Shown here: in pieces, positions 45,102 through 53,254 of the stretch
Layout of the letters: each line of letters starts with the position of its first letter
Numbering within the stretch: position 1 is the first letter of the stretch
The notes under the pieces: generated by a model
Database searches by the model: none
Seen by the model: the letters and a program-made list of their open reading frames with translations, nothing else
Told to the model about the DNA's origin: nothing
Program-made: the position numbers and the translations under genes
NCBI RefSeq assembly: GCF_004331265.1
Contig: NZ_SJOO01000002.1
Coordinates: 620,001 to 684,000 of the forward strand
DNA: 64,000 nt
Direction: 5' to 3'
Source: Enterobacter wuhouensis
Lineage (GTDB): Bacteria; Pseudomonadota; Gammaproteobacteria; Enterobacterales; Enterobacteriaceae

Positions 45102-45716
45102 ATGAAAACGTACTTAGGCACTCACGGATTACACAACGCAGACAACCTGGATACCATGCAGGAGGTGATCGATTATGCCACGGATGATTATACCAGCATT
45201 ACAGTTGTACGTGTCGATCTCCATTATCCCCCAATACTGGAAGATACCGTTTGCTGCTTCCCTAACCTGGAACCTGGCGCGATATCCCGGTTCATAGACT
45301 CGCTCAAAGAGATACTTAAAAACAGTGAACGACGCAGGAGACGTAACGGTACACGGGTCCACCCCAATACTCTGCGTAGCCTGTGGGCTAAAGAATACAG
45401 CCAGTCAGGGAAATGCCACTTTCATGTTTGCCTGATATTCAACGAACAGGCTTACAAGCATTTAGGTGACGACAAGGTTGATACCAGCTTACGGATGATG
45501 ATCACCCGAGCCTGGTACAGCGCGTTAGGTATGGACGTGGAAGACTACCACGGACTGGTACACTTCCCTGAAAACTGTCGGTATATTCTGGACCAAAACT
45601 CTCCAGATTATATCTATGAGTACGGCATGTTGTTCATACGACTGGACTACCTGACCAAACTCGAAAGCAAAAACTACGAAGAGGGGGAACGTAACTTCGG
45701 TGGTAGCCGTAAGTAA
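45102..45716 (+). CDS. Inovirus Gp2-like / YagK-YfjJ family protein
   Basis: 204 residues. The sequence VRVDLHYPPI near residue 35, SQSGKCHFHVCLIFNEQAY near 105 and LVHFPENCRYILDQNS near 150 fit the inovirus-type Gp2 / YagK_YfjJ family found in CP4-6 and CP4-57. The HxH-like HFHVCLI strand followed by a late Tyr resembles rolling-circle initiators, but activity is not shown for this family as far as I know. Preceded by iteron-like repeats and followed by a strong terminator. Confidence 0.8.
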   Translation: MKTYLGTHGLHNADNLDTMQEVIDYATDDYTSITVVRVDLHYPPILEDTVCCFPNLEPGAISRFIDSLKEILKNSERRRRRNGTRVHPNTLRSLWAKEYSQSGKCHFHVCLIFNEQAYKHLGDDKVDTSLRMMITRAWYSALGMDVEDYHGLVHFPENCRYILDQNSPDYIYEYGMLFIRLDYLTKLESKNYEEGERNFGGSRK

Positions 45717-45727
45717 CCCTCGTAATG

Positions 45728-45756
45728 GGCCTTCTCTACGAGGGAAGGCCTTTTTT
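45728..45756 (+). terminator. Terminator after the Gp2-like gene
   Basis: GGCCTTC and GAAGGCC form a stem with a 9-nt loop, followed by six T residues. Confidence 0.92.
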
Positions 45757-45806
45757 ACGTTAGAGTTCAATAATATAGCCAGCAAATAACCTGCCCCCCA
45801 GGATCT

Positions 45807-46019
45807 TCAATTTGGTGTGATTTTTCCACTTTCAGTCATGATAGCGATTGCTTCGTCGATAGTCTGCGTTGTAAAGAGCGAATTCTCCCTACAGTCCTTG
45901 CGAATCACCTTCCTGTTTTTTTGAACAGAAATATTCTTGCACCAGGCTAACGTCTCGGCGGCGTGCTTTTCTTCCATGCTCATGTCCAAAAAAGCGACAC
46001 GGCTATCAAGTGATTGCAT
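45807..46019 (-). CDS. Possible small island protein
   Basis: 70 residues, MQSLDSRVAFLDMSMEEKHA… with FTTQTIDEAIAIMTESGKI at the end. AGGA is present but very close to the first ATG, so an internal start (M13 or M15) is possible. No family recognised. It lies between a terminator and an IS remnant. Confidence 0.4.
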   Translation of the reverse strand: MQSLDSRVAFLDMSMEEKHAAETLAWCKNISVQKNRKVIRKDCRENSLFTTQTIDEAIAIMTESGKITPN

Positions 46020-46072
46020 ATCCTAATTGACAACCGAAGGGCTGGATTCTAAGAGGTTTTCAACATCTGCAA

Positions 46073-46457
46073 GGCTTTGTTGAATAAATCGAACTTTTGC
46101 TGAGTTGAAGGATCAGATCACACATCCCCTGACAAGACAGGCATTCTCGTGGCAAAGCAGAAGTTCAGGATAACCAACTGGCGCACTTACAATAAAGCCC
46201 TTATCAACCGGGGCTCCATGACTTTCTGGCTGGATGATGAAGCTATTCAGGCCTGGTATGAGTCAGCCCCTCCTCCATCACGGGGACGACCCCAGCGCTA
46301 TTCTGACCTTGCCATCACGACTGTCCTGGTGATTGAACGTGTATTCCGGCTCACCCTGCGGGCCGCTCAGGGCTTTATTGATTCCATTTTTGCCCTGATG
46401 GGCGTTCCGCTTCGCAGTCCGGATTACAGCAGCGTCAGTAAGCGGGCCAAATTGCAT
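46073..46457 (+). mobile_element. IS5-family (IS903-like) remnant, left end and truncated transposase
   Basis: The end GGCTTTGTTGAATAAATC at 46073 is the IS903-group terminal inverted repeat. The transposase begins at 46149 (MAKQKFRITNWRTYNKALIN; GRPQRYSDLAITTVLVIERVFRL) and is homologous to IS903 transposase up to about SVSKRAK (46455). After that the frame enters unrelated DNA, so the catalytic DDE part is lost. No right end is seen. Confidence 0.8.
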
Positions 46458-46690
46458 TGCTATCTTGGCTTAAAGGCGTTCACCGGCAGAATACAGCGGA
46501 ACGGTGTTACACACCTACTACCGATGGCGATGCGCACCGATAAAGGAATTCTCAAGGCCGAAGAGTTACAGGACTGGCTCCGGGAGAACAAAGTGATAAT
46601 TCCCACGATTGATGTCGTGTAGCGTACCTGCGCTGAGGCCATGGCAGCAGAGTCGGATGTATCTCCCTCTTTTCCTTCGGTGTCTTAAGC
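46458..46690 (+). pseudogene. Tn3-family transposase fragment
   Basis: Downstream of the IS breakpoint the same frame reads AMRTDKGILKAEELQDWLRE and NKVIIPTIDVV, then after the stop RTCAEAMAAES. This pattern (…LRxxxVIIP…xIERxCAEAxxxA) is that of the N-terminal region of Tn3-family transposases. It is short and carries a stop, so it is a relic. Confidence 0.55.
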
Positions 46691-46886
46691 AAAGAAAAGT
46701 CCAGGTTACCGCTTTGCGTGCCGGAATAACGGGCCGAATTTATTTCATCCTGTCTGTAATTCCTCGCTTCCAGTATCCTTGTCGGCCAGAAGTTCGGCGG
46801 CCCGGTAACAGCGTCTCTCCGGTCAACGGCAGTGGGATCTGATTCAGTGCCAACTGCCGATATACATGATGCCTCTATCGGCCCTG

Positions 46887-47867
46887 TCAGCGAACGCTCT
46901 CCTGATGCTGAGTGGCGACAACCCGTTCTCCCGTGTGAGTCTTACTTCTTTCCCTGTACCACAGATAAAAATCGGCTGCCCGCATGGGCCTGCCATAATA
47001 ATATCCCTGCACGTACTGCACCTGATTTTTAATGAGCCAGTCGACCTGATGCACAGCCGTCACGCCCTCCGCTATGGTGGTAAGGTTCAGACGCCTGCTG
47101 AGGTCGATAATCGTGTCCAGCACTGGCGTATCCGCACCGGCTGACGTCAGGCTGTCGATGAATATTTTGTCAATTTTCAGGTAATCCACTGGCAGACTCT
47201 GAAGCAGGCTCAGCGAGCAGTAGCCCGTACCAAAATCATCCACGGCCACCTGACAGCCTTTCTGGCGAAGCTCATAGAGTTTCGCCGACGCCGTTTCTGT
47301 GTCCTCAACCAGGCTGCGCTCGGTAATTTCCAGCACCAGGCGAAAAGCAGGATCGAGTGATACCCACAGTCTCAGAACGTCAGTGGTAAACGACCGGTCT
47401 GTCAGGTGAGGGGCTGCAATATTCACGCCCAGATGGAAGGGGGCGGTCACCTGCCAGGTCCTGACGTCCTCTTCAATCAGGCTGAAGAGATGCTGCGTCA
47501 GGCTGACAATCAGACCTTCCTCTTCTGCTGCCCGGATAAACACCACCGGTGAAATGCTCCTGCCGTCGGGACGCTGCCATCGCATCAGTGCTTCGGCACC
47601 GGAGCAGGTGCCAGTCGCGGCGTCACAGACCGGCTGGTAGTGCACGCTGAATTCGCCGTCTGCTATCCCTTTCCTGATTTCTTCTGCCAGAGACATCTTT
47701 CTTGAATCCCAGCGGCGCCATATGTACAACAAGGTCAGGGTCAGTAGCAAAGACAGGGGGCCGAGGAAAAGCAGATTACGCAGGATGTAATGGCGAAGCG
47801 AAAGCGCCGGCGTAAGAACCTGAAGCTGCGCCTGACTCACAGCAGAGCTGAACTCAGCGGTGAACAT
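46887..47867 (-). CDS. EAL-domain phosphodiesterase, 5'-truncated (CSS-motif type)
   Basis: 326 residues. One membrane segment (about 30–50) and an EAL domain (about 65–310) with EAL (GAEALMRW), the DDFGTGY loop, a glutamate in AEGV and QGYYYGRP, so catalysis on cyclic di-GMP is plausible. CSS-EAL proteins have about 520 residues with two membrane helices and a periplasmic CSS domain. Here the first helix and nearly all of that domain are missing. The truncation lies where the DUF5983 gene overlaps. No good Shine-Dalgarno is seen, so expression is doubtful. Confidence 0.7.
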   Translation of the reverse strand: MFTAEFSSAVSQAQLQVLTPALSLRHYILRNLLFLGPLSLLLTLTLLYIWRRWDSRKMSLAEEIRKGIADGEFSVHYQPVCDAATGTCSGAEALMRWQRPDGRSISPVVFIRAAEEEGLIVSLTQHLFSLIEEDVRTWQVTAPFHLGVNIAAPHLTDRSFTTDVLRLWVSLDPAFRLVLEITERSLVEDTETASAKLYELRQKGCQVAVDDFGTGYCSLSLLQSLPVDYLKIDKIFIDSLTSAGADTPVLDTIIDLSRRLNLTTIAEGVTAVHQVDWLIKNQVQYVQGYYYGRPMRAADFYLWYRERSKTHTGERVVATQHQESVR

Positions 47868-48247
47868 TTTCGTATGAGGGTAGATTTTTTCCTGGCCGGA
47901 AATGACCAGGCACCCAGGTGGAGCAGATAACCCGACCCGGTGTAACTAATCCATTCCGACTCACCAAAGTCTTCATACTGGTGTGAAAGAGTAAACAGCA
48001 GAGCATTGTCTTCCGCCGTGATATGCGCGGTACTGCACTGGATGCAGTTTACGTGGGCGACGGGCGGCAGTGGATCTTCTACTACCAGCTTTCCGGGCTC
48101 ATCAGCAACGCGAAGTGAATACCCGTTGTCACAGACCACATTGATCAGGTCAGCCAGTTCAATACCGTCAATATCTACAGCGATCCGTCCCGCATTCAGG
48201 GCCAGTACGTTAATGGTATCGGCTTCTACCGTCAGGGGCAGCTTCAT
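47837..48247 (-). CDS. DUF5983 family protein, probably with altered C-terminus
   Basis: From ATG 48247 the protein has 136 residues, start [20 protein letters not shown]. It overlaps the cbtA stop by 4 bp, the standard place for DUF5983 in CP4-type islands. The C-terminal 20 residues (from KKSTLIRKC) do not look like the rest and run into the truncated EAL gene, so the end has probably been replaced by recombination. Confidence 0.75.
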   Translation of the reverse strand: MKLPLTVEADTINVLALNAGRIAVDIDGIELADLINVVCDNGYSLRVADEPGKLVVEDPLPPVAHVNCIQCSTAHITAEDNALLFTLSHQYEDFGESEWISYTGSGYLLHLGAWSFPARKKSTLIRKCSPLSSALL

Positions 48248-48621
48248 GGCTGCACCTCTCGATATTTTCCGGTGGTGATGTCGGTCACCGTTCTGTAATC
48301 GTTGCGGGTCATCAGCCCGGTGGTTTTGCGGGCGCGGAGAATATCGATACTGGTGAGACGCGGCAACTGTGTTTCTGTACTGAAACCGTGACGATCGATG
48401 CGCACCAGATCGTACTTCTCCACAATAAAATTCACGGCGTCGCACAGTGATATACCGGCGTCGATATGCTCCTGAATCACACAGTCGTTGCCAAACGGCT
48501 TGTCGTTAAGCGTCAGACCGTAGTGACGATCCAACAGGTGGCTCAGAAGCCGTTGCCAGATCTCCACAGGTGACGGGTGTGCTGTAGCCTCCTGCGTTGA
48601 GGATAGTGGTTGGGTTTGCAT
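48244..48621 (-). CDS. cbtA: CbtA (YeeV) toxin of a type IV toxin–antitoxin pair
   Basis: 125 residues, the family length; [28 protein letters not shown] and [16 protein letters not shown] are typical of CbtA/YkfI/YpjF. The toxin binds FtsZ and MreB and blocks assembly. It follows cbeA by 50 bp, with the partner gene on the same strand. Confidence 0.95.
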   Translation of the reverse strand: MQTQPLSSTQEATAHPSPVEIWQRLLSHLLDRHYGLTLNDKPFGNDCVIQEHIDAGISLCDAVNFIVEKYDLVRIDRHGFSTETQLPRLTSIDILRARKTTGLMTRNDYRTVTDITTGKYREVQP

Positions 48622-48671
48622 AGTGGGATCTCTTTGTTGATGGGTAAAACGAGGGTAAGTAGTAAGAAGCT

Positions 48672-49052
48672 TTATGCGGTTGCCGCTGGTGTCGGATAAA
48701 TCGCCAGGTATACGTAACCATGCGAGCCGAGGGAGTCGGCCTCGCAGGTCAGCCCTTTTGCATAGAGCGTGACACAGTGCTGATGGCGGGGATTGAGTTC
48801 ACCGCTGGTGAGCATCAGTTCAAGCTGTTTGAGCATCAGTTCAAGCTGTTTGAGCAGCAGTGGAAATGCCTGGTCGAGATGCCGTAAATCCGCGTCGCTG
48901 AACTGTCCGGTGATGCTGGCCCGGTCAGCGAGATAATGCAGACGGTTGCCCGCCTGCACCAGCCGTGCGCCAAAACAGGGCGTGATACTGCGTTTAAGCC
49001 CCCACCAGGGTTCAGCAATATCGTGGTTTACTGTCGGTATTTTATTCGACAA
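48672..49052 (-). CDS. cbeA: CbeA (YeeU) antitoxin with internal 7-residue duplication
   Basis: From a TTG start at 49052 (AAGGA upstream) 126 residues: [35 protein letters not shown] is the family core. CbeA stabilises FtsZ/MreB bundles and so opposes CbtA. Residues around the middle read [20 protein letters not shown], where E. coli has a single KQLELML: an in-frame 21-bp duplication (48810–48851). Confidence 0.93.
   Translation of the reverse strand: MSNKIPTVNHDIAEPWWGLKRSITPCFGARLVQAGNRLHYLADRASITGQFSDADLRHLDQAFPLLLKQLELMLKQLELMLTSGELNPRHQHCVTLYAKGLTCEADSLGSHGYVYLAIYPTPAATA
48810..48851 (-). repeat. 21-bp tandem duplication inside cbeA
   Basis: Two identical adjacent units beginning GAGCATCAGTTCAAGC on the plus strand; no base differs between copies, so the event is recent. 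Confidence 0.95.
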
Positions 49053-49074
49053 TTTAGCGTTCCTTAAATTAACG

Positions 49075-49296
49075 TTAATTGAGCGTGACGCTGCGCAGGA
49101 CGACATACGGGCCGTTGCGGTCCTGACGGCGTTCAGCGAAGACTGCGAGCACGCCGGTGATATCCTGCACCTCCCGCCCGGCATAGTGGCAGACGCTGCC
49201 GGACCACTGGTATTTCCCGGCACAGAAGCGAAACAGGCGGGATTGAGGATGTTGACGGTATATCGCCATCGCCTGACGTTTACTGATAATTTTCAT
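49075..49296 (-). CDS. yeeT: YeeT-like protein (DUF987)
   Basis: 73 residues, MKIISKRQAMAIYRQHPQSRLFRFCAGKYQWSG…, the compact family always found between radC-like yeeS and cbeA in CP4 islands. Function unknown. Confidence 0.92.
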   Translation of the reverse strand: MKIISKRQAMAIYRQHPQSRLFRFCAGKYQWSGSVCHYAGREVQDITGVLAVFAERRQDRNGPYVVLRSVTLN

Positions 49297-49316
49297 TGGG
49301 TTATTCTCCTGTTGTG

Positions 49317-49796
49317 CTACAGCCAGCCACGATCTGCAAACGAGGTGATCTCCATGCCGCCGACCACCAGGTGGTCCAGCAGGCGGATATCAACCAGGTC
49401 CAGCGCCTGCTGAATACGCGTAGTGACCTGACGGTCTGCCTTGCTGGGTTCAGCCTCCCCGGAGGGATGGCTATGGGCGACAATGACAGCGGCGCAGTTA
49501 TGCTTCAGACCGGCCTTCACCACTTCGCGAGGATGGACCTGCGTATGGTTGATGGTGCCGGTAAAGAGCGTTTCGTGGGCTATCAGGCGATGCTGGTTAT
49601 CGAGAAAGAGCGCGGTAAACTCTTCCCGCTCCAGTGACGCGAGCTGCAGGCGCAGCCAGTCGCGGACGGCATGGCTGGAAGTAAATGACGCGCCGGGTTC
49701 ACGTAGCTGGCACTCCAGCAGGGTTAACGCTTCCCTGACTATCTGCTGGTCGGCAGGGGCTAATTCACGGGCAAACAGTGGTAACTGTTGTTCCAT
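49317..49796 (-). CDS. yeeS: YeeS/RadC-like JAB domain protein
   Basis: 159 residues: JAB/MPN metal site in VAHSHPSG (H108, H110) with D121 in SKADRQVT. It is a short RadC paralogue lacking the N-terminal helix-hairpin-helix region. Not shown to be a repair protein. 11 bp from the antirestriction gene. Confidence 0.92.
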   Translation of the reverse strand: MEQQLPLFARELAPADQQIVREALTLLECQLREPGASFTSSHAVRDWLRLQLASLEREEFTALFLDNQHRLIAHETLFTGTINHTQVHPREVVKAGLKHNCAAVIVAHSHPSGEAEPSKADRQVTTRIQQALDLVDIRLLDHLVVGGMEITSFADRGWL

Positions 49797-49807
49797 AGCT
49801 GCTGACT

Positions 49808-50278
49808 TCAGTCGATGATGTGCATGATGGTGTTACATTCCGCGTGGTTGAGCGCGTAATCCCGCAGGCGGTAATAGTGCTCTGTCATGGCATCGCATTC
49901 GGTACGCATGGAGTGGTGGCTGTAAGTCATCAGACAGACCGTAATCCCTGCCGCTTCGGCACTCATGTCACCGCCGTGGCCGTTCATCGCGTTGAACAGA
50001 GACCAGGGTCCCTCGCTATCCGCTTCCGGGGCCATAAACGCGCCGCCGTTGCTGAGCGTGTACAACTGCCAGATACCGCCGTGGTAATCGGCGCAGAGGC
50101 GGTCCATCCACGCGAAGACCGTGGGCTCAAGGATTATCCACTGCGGAATGCTGCCAAAGTGCTGCGGCCAGAAGCTGATGCGGTTCTCATCGGTTACCGG
50201 TATAGCGATAATCTGATGCTGAGCCGCAGCAGGAGCATCTGCTGCGGGTGTGAACAGTGGCAGAGTGTTATCGGTCAT
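49808..50278 (-). CDS. Antirestriction protein (ArdB/KlcA family)
   Basis: 156 residues. [27 protein letters not shown] near residue 60 and [19 protein letters not shown] are typical of the family, which inhibits type I restriction in vivo without DNA mimicry. It belongs to the CP4 block next to yeeS. Confidence 0.92.
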   Translation of the reverse strand: MTDNTLPLFTPAADAPAAAQHQIIAIPVTDENRISFWPQHFGSIPQWIILEPTVFAWMDRLCADYHGGIWQLYTLSNGGAFMAPEADSEGPWSLFNAMNGHGGDMSAEAAGITVCLMTYSHHSMRTECDAMTEHYYRLRDYALNHAECNTIMHIID

Positions 50279-50293
50279 GTTGTTTTTCCTCTT

Positions 50294-50548
50294 TCATTCA
50301 TTGTGTTGGGGATACCGGTTCAATCGGAGTGACGGACAGGACTGCGCATAGCCGTCTTCATCACAGTGTGAGGGCCATTGTCCGTCAGCGAGACTTAACC
50401 GGCAGAGACTGAGTTCACCGGGACGATAAAGAAGGTGTGAGCACCAGGCGCACAGGTCGTCATCGGAGATGGAGCGGCTGCAGGGGGTGTTCTCCAGGGG
50501 GGCAGGATAAATGGCGGCCGGGTGGGCGTTATCAGTCAACGGTGGCAT
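50294..50548 (-). CDS. Small Cys-containing island protein
   Basis: 84 residues overlapping the stop of the DUF932 gene by one base. Cysteines in CAWCSHLLY and LCRLSL, plus SHCDEDGYAQSC, could bind metal. No family recognised. Confidence 0.65.
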   Translation of the reverse strand: MPPLTDNAHPAAIYPAPLENTPCSRSISDDDLCAWCSHLLYRPGELSLCRLSLADGQWPSHCDEDGYAQSCPSLRLNRYPQHNE

Positions 50549-51366
50549 CAGCTCAGTGCCTGCTGCAGCTCTTCCGCCATCACCCAGAGTGCCCGGTTGA
50601 GCTTAACGTCGCCGTCGATGCCTTTCACCGCGCGGGTATGGCTGCGTTTGCCTTTGGCAGTACGCCCTGGCAGCCCCCCTTTGAGCAGGTTCTCCTGGCA
50701 CCGGTTAAAAACTGACCACAGGTCATCCTGACGGTCTTCATAGCGGCGGGGTGTCAGTATCTGCGCTTCCGTCACCGGCTGGTGCTCTTCCCCGAAGCGG
50801 TACGTCAGCGCGGCTCTGGCAAAAGCCTGTTGTGCCGGTGGCGGGAGTAAAAGCGACTGCATGGAATCACGCTTCTCTTCCACTCGGTCAAAAACGCCAA
50901 GGACTTCATAAGCACCTTCAATAACCTTCTCCACCACATTCCCCCGGTGTGGAACTCTGATCTCGCCAAACGACTGTCCGCAGACGAGCGAATTCGTACA
51001 CACGCTTCGAAATATGCCTGGAAGTAACTGAAAACTGGACTCACCATCGTGCGAATTCAGAATGATGATTTCCGGTACCTGCTGGTCGTTTATCTGTCCG
51101 GCACGGCGCAGTCGGAGCATGTGCTTTGTGTGCTCCCGTCGACCCGGATCGCGAACACGTGACTGACAGGCAAAAAAGGGCTGGAACCCTTCGCGCTGCA
51201 GGTTCTCCAGCAGGGTTATCGTGGGGATGTAAGTATATTTTTCACTTCTGGATGCGTGTTTATCTTCCCCGAAGACGCTGGGGACGACCTGCATCAGTTC
51301 TTCGTGGGTCAGTGGCCGGTCACGGCGTATCTGGTTTATACGGCCAAAGCGGCTGGCTAATCGCAT
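50548..51366 (-). CDS. DUF932 (YafZ/YfjQ-like) protein
   Basis: From ATG 51366 (AAGGAG, spacing 6) 272 residues. FGRINQIRRDRPLTHEELMQVVPSVF, then SRSEKYTYIPT and a C-terminal SHTRAVKGIDGDVKLNRALW are those of the YfjQ/YkfF DUF932 family of CP4 islands, related to phage/plasmid proteins of unknown role. The upstream extension is inside a terminator and is rejected. Confidence 0.9.
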   Translation of the reverse strand: MRLASRFGRINQIRRDRPLTHEELMQVVPSVFGEDKHASRSEKYTYIPTITLLENLQREGFQPFFACQSRVRDPGRREHTKHMLRLRRAGQINDQQVPEIIILNSHDGESSFQLLPGIFRSVCTNSLVCGQSFGEIRVPHRGNVVEKVIEGAYEVLGVFDRVEEKRDSMQSLLLPPPAQQAFARAALTYRFGEEHQPVTEAQILTPRRYEDRQDDLWSVFNRCQENLLKGGLPGRTAKGKRSHTRAVKGIDGDVKLNRALWVMAEELQQALS

Positions 51367-51396
51367 GGCTAACTCCTTATCTGATAATGAAATAAA

Positions 51397-51431
51397 AACA
51401 AAAAGGCCATGTTCCCGAAGGATCATGGCCT
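51397..51431 (-). terminator. Terminator of the three-gene secreted-protein operon
   Basis: On the minus strand AGGCCATG / CATGGCCT with a 12-nt loop is followed by a T-rich tract. It separates the operon from the DUF932 gene. Confidence 0.9.
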
Positions 51432-51485
51432 GTGTGTAATCAGGTGTAGATGGTTTACTGGCTGGAGAGCCAGAAATTTGAGAAA

Positions 51486-51965
51486 TTAATCGCTGTAGTA
51501 TATGGTCCGGCAGCCACTGAGGTCCGACAACTCTTTCTGCGTGTTCTTCAGCCCCGGGCTGAAGGTTCCTGCTTTTTTATCGTTGATGTAAACATCAAAC
51601 GTCGCGGCCTGAGCCAGCGCGTTAATAAATGATACCCAGGCGTTATCACCGTTTCGCCAGCCAAGGAATGACGGTAGCGAATACTGGCTGTTATCCATGA
51701 CGACCGTTATTTCCGTCCGGTCGTCATGAGAACTTACTGATGTTCCATCAGGCAGGGTGAGATCAACACCGTGTTGCAGAATATTCTGCGCATCAGGGTT
51801 GGTGGTGCAGTTCAGATTAAACACCACCTTCTCCGGGCTGGTGATGATATATTCAGCTACGCCCTGACCAAAGCCACTGGTCCACATATTGGGCAGGGCA
51901 TGGGCCGGTGTCAGCAAAAACAGACTCAGGGCTGCAGCAGAGATAACACCTTTCAGCTTCTTCAT
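51486..51965 (-). CDS. Secreted protein, third gene of the operon
   Basis: 159 residues with signal peptide (VISAAALSLFLLTPAHA). The mature part has two cysteines (NLNCTTNPD and LSGCRTIYY), suggesting a periplasmic disulfide. Overlaps the lipoprotein gene by 4 bp. Not recognised. Confidence 0.75.
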   Translation of the reverse strand: MKKLKGVISAAALSLFLLTPAHALPNMWTSGFGQGVAEYIITSPEKVVFNLNCTTNPDAQNILQHGVDLTLPDGTSVSSHDDRTEITVVMDNSQYSLPSFLGWRNGDNAWVSFINALAQAATFDVYINDKKAGTFSPGLKNTQKELSDLSGCRTIYYSD

Positions 51966-52414
51966 GGATTGTTCTCCTGATTCTCCGGCAGATAGAGTTT
52001 CCCCATTTCCTTGCCATCGTGCGAATACACCACCGATTTCTCACCCGTGTAGCTGTCGGTCTCAATCCGGAAGCTCAGAGCAATATTGTCAGCGAGACAC
52101 AGGGCGGCTATCAGCGGCTGCACCGTTTTCTGCTGCATATCAGCAATGTAGTAATAATTACCGGACTCACAGCCTTCCGGCGACTGACGGGTTTTCATCA
52201 CCGTGTATTGCGGCGTACCGAAGGCATCCTTTTTTACCCATTCCTGCACGATGTCGGATTTATGCGCCACTACCTTGCTGAACGGCGGCGGGGTCAGATC
52301 CTTAAATCGGGTAATCGTCTTCACGCCAGCATCTTCCTTACTGTCGCAGCCGGAGACCAGCAGCGTGCCGGTGACCACCAGAGCGGTCGTCAGACGCGTA
52401 GTCAATACATTCAT
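51962..52414 (-). CDS. Lipoprotein, second gene of the operon
   Basis: 150 residues; lipobox LVSGC with D directly after the lipidated Cys, which in E. coli is the inner-membrane retention signal. Mature part contains TRQSPEGCESGNYYYIADMQQKTVQP. Not recognised. Co-transcribed with its neighbours. Confidence 0.8.
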   Translation of the reverse strand: MNVLTTRLTTALVVTGTLLVSGCDSKEDAGVKTITRFKDLTPPPFSKVVAHKSDIVQEWVKKDAFGTPQYTVMKTRQSPEGCESGNYYYIADMQQKTVQPLIAALCLADNIALSFRIETDSYTGEKSVVYSHDGKEMGKLYLPENQENNP

Positions 52415-52449
52415 GGTAAAACTCCCTGTTATGGTTGTTTTTCAGCGGG

Positions 52450-53085
52450 TCAGCAGTTGCCGGTACGACGACATAATTCCGCCATACTCTGTTTTGCCAC
52501 CCACTGCTGCAGCTTCCGGTCATCCTCAGAGCGTTTTGCTGCCAGAGCAGCCTGTTGCTGTTTGTTGACACAGTTGTCCTTCACCCTCATCACAACTTCC
52601 GGGCTGAATTGTTTTCTGAGTTCCTCCGCCTTTGCATCAATGTTCTCAACGGGCGGGTCCTGATAAAGAAGCTTATCTTCAACGGCCTGATGCCAGTTGC
52701 TCATACGGTTATCAACGATGGCGAAATAACAGCCATTCCCTTCATCAGTCCCTTGATATACCGACTGCAGGTGCAAGGGATATTCGTCACGGGGTTTGAT
52801 ATCGATGTATTTGACAGTTTTAGCTTTCTTGTCTGCCAGATAAAGTGAACTGCCGCCTCTGCTGCGGAGCAGGAAGTGATTTGTCCACGGGTAATTGTCG
52901 AGGACAACAGCTTGATACAGCTCGTTATGCATGCGGTTGTCATCGAACCCGTCAGCGGATTTCCAGCCGTCAGCCTGCATGTACTGCCAGGCCTTAACTG
53001 AACCTACGATATTTTCTGCGAGAACCGAGGGCACAGAGGTCATGCAGAGGCTGGCGGCCAGCGCCGCCGTGGTGAGTAATTTCAT
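52450..53085 (-). CDS. Secreted protein, first gene of the operon
   Basis: 211 residues with signal peptide (TTAALAASLCMTSVPSVLA). Four cysteines in the mature part (GNGCYF, KDNCVN, LCRRTGNC). AAGGAG precedes the ATG. Two ATCGATCGAT palindromes lie 49 and 80 bp upstream. Not recognised, but all three products are exported, so they may act together in the periplasm. Confidence 0.8.
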   Translation of the reverse strand: MKLLTTAALAASLCMTSVPSVLAENIVGSVKAWQYMQADGWKSADGFDDNRMHNELYQAVVLDNYPWTNHFLLRSRGGSSLYLADKKAKTVKYIDIKPRDEYPLHLQSVYQGTDEGNGCYFAIVDNRMSNWHQAVEDKLLYQDPPVENIDAKAEELRKQFSPEVVMRVKDNCVNKQQQAALAAKRSEDDRKLQQWVAKQSMAELCRRTGNC

Positions 53086-53133
53086 CGTGTTCTCCTTATT
53101 TTGTCCATCCGGAGGAGGTATGTTTCACACAAC

Positions 53134-53174
53134 ATCGATCGATTAAAGTGATCAATATTTATTTATCGATCGAT
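53134..53174 (-). promoter_or_regulatory. Paired ATCGATCGAT palindromes before the secreted-protein operon
   Basis: Perfect 10-bp palindromes at 53134–53143 and 53165–53174, 31 bp apart (about three helical turns), separated by AT-rich DNA. The same palindrome appears at 61728–61737 upstream of the fimbrial regulator gene. Confidence 0.6.
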
Positions 53175-53254
53175 ATATTCTATTAACAAGGGCGAGAGTT
53201 GTCATCCGTTACTGAAAACGGGTGTGGTGTACAAGGGGAGGTCGTTAAGTGTGT

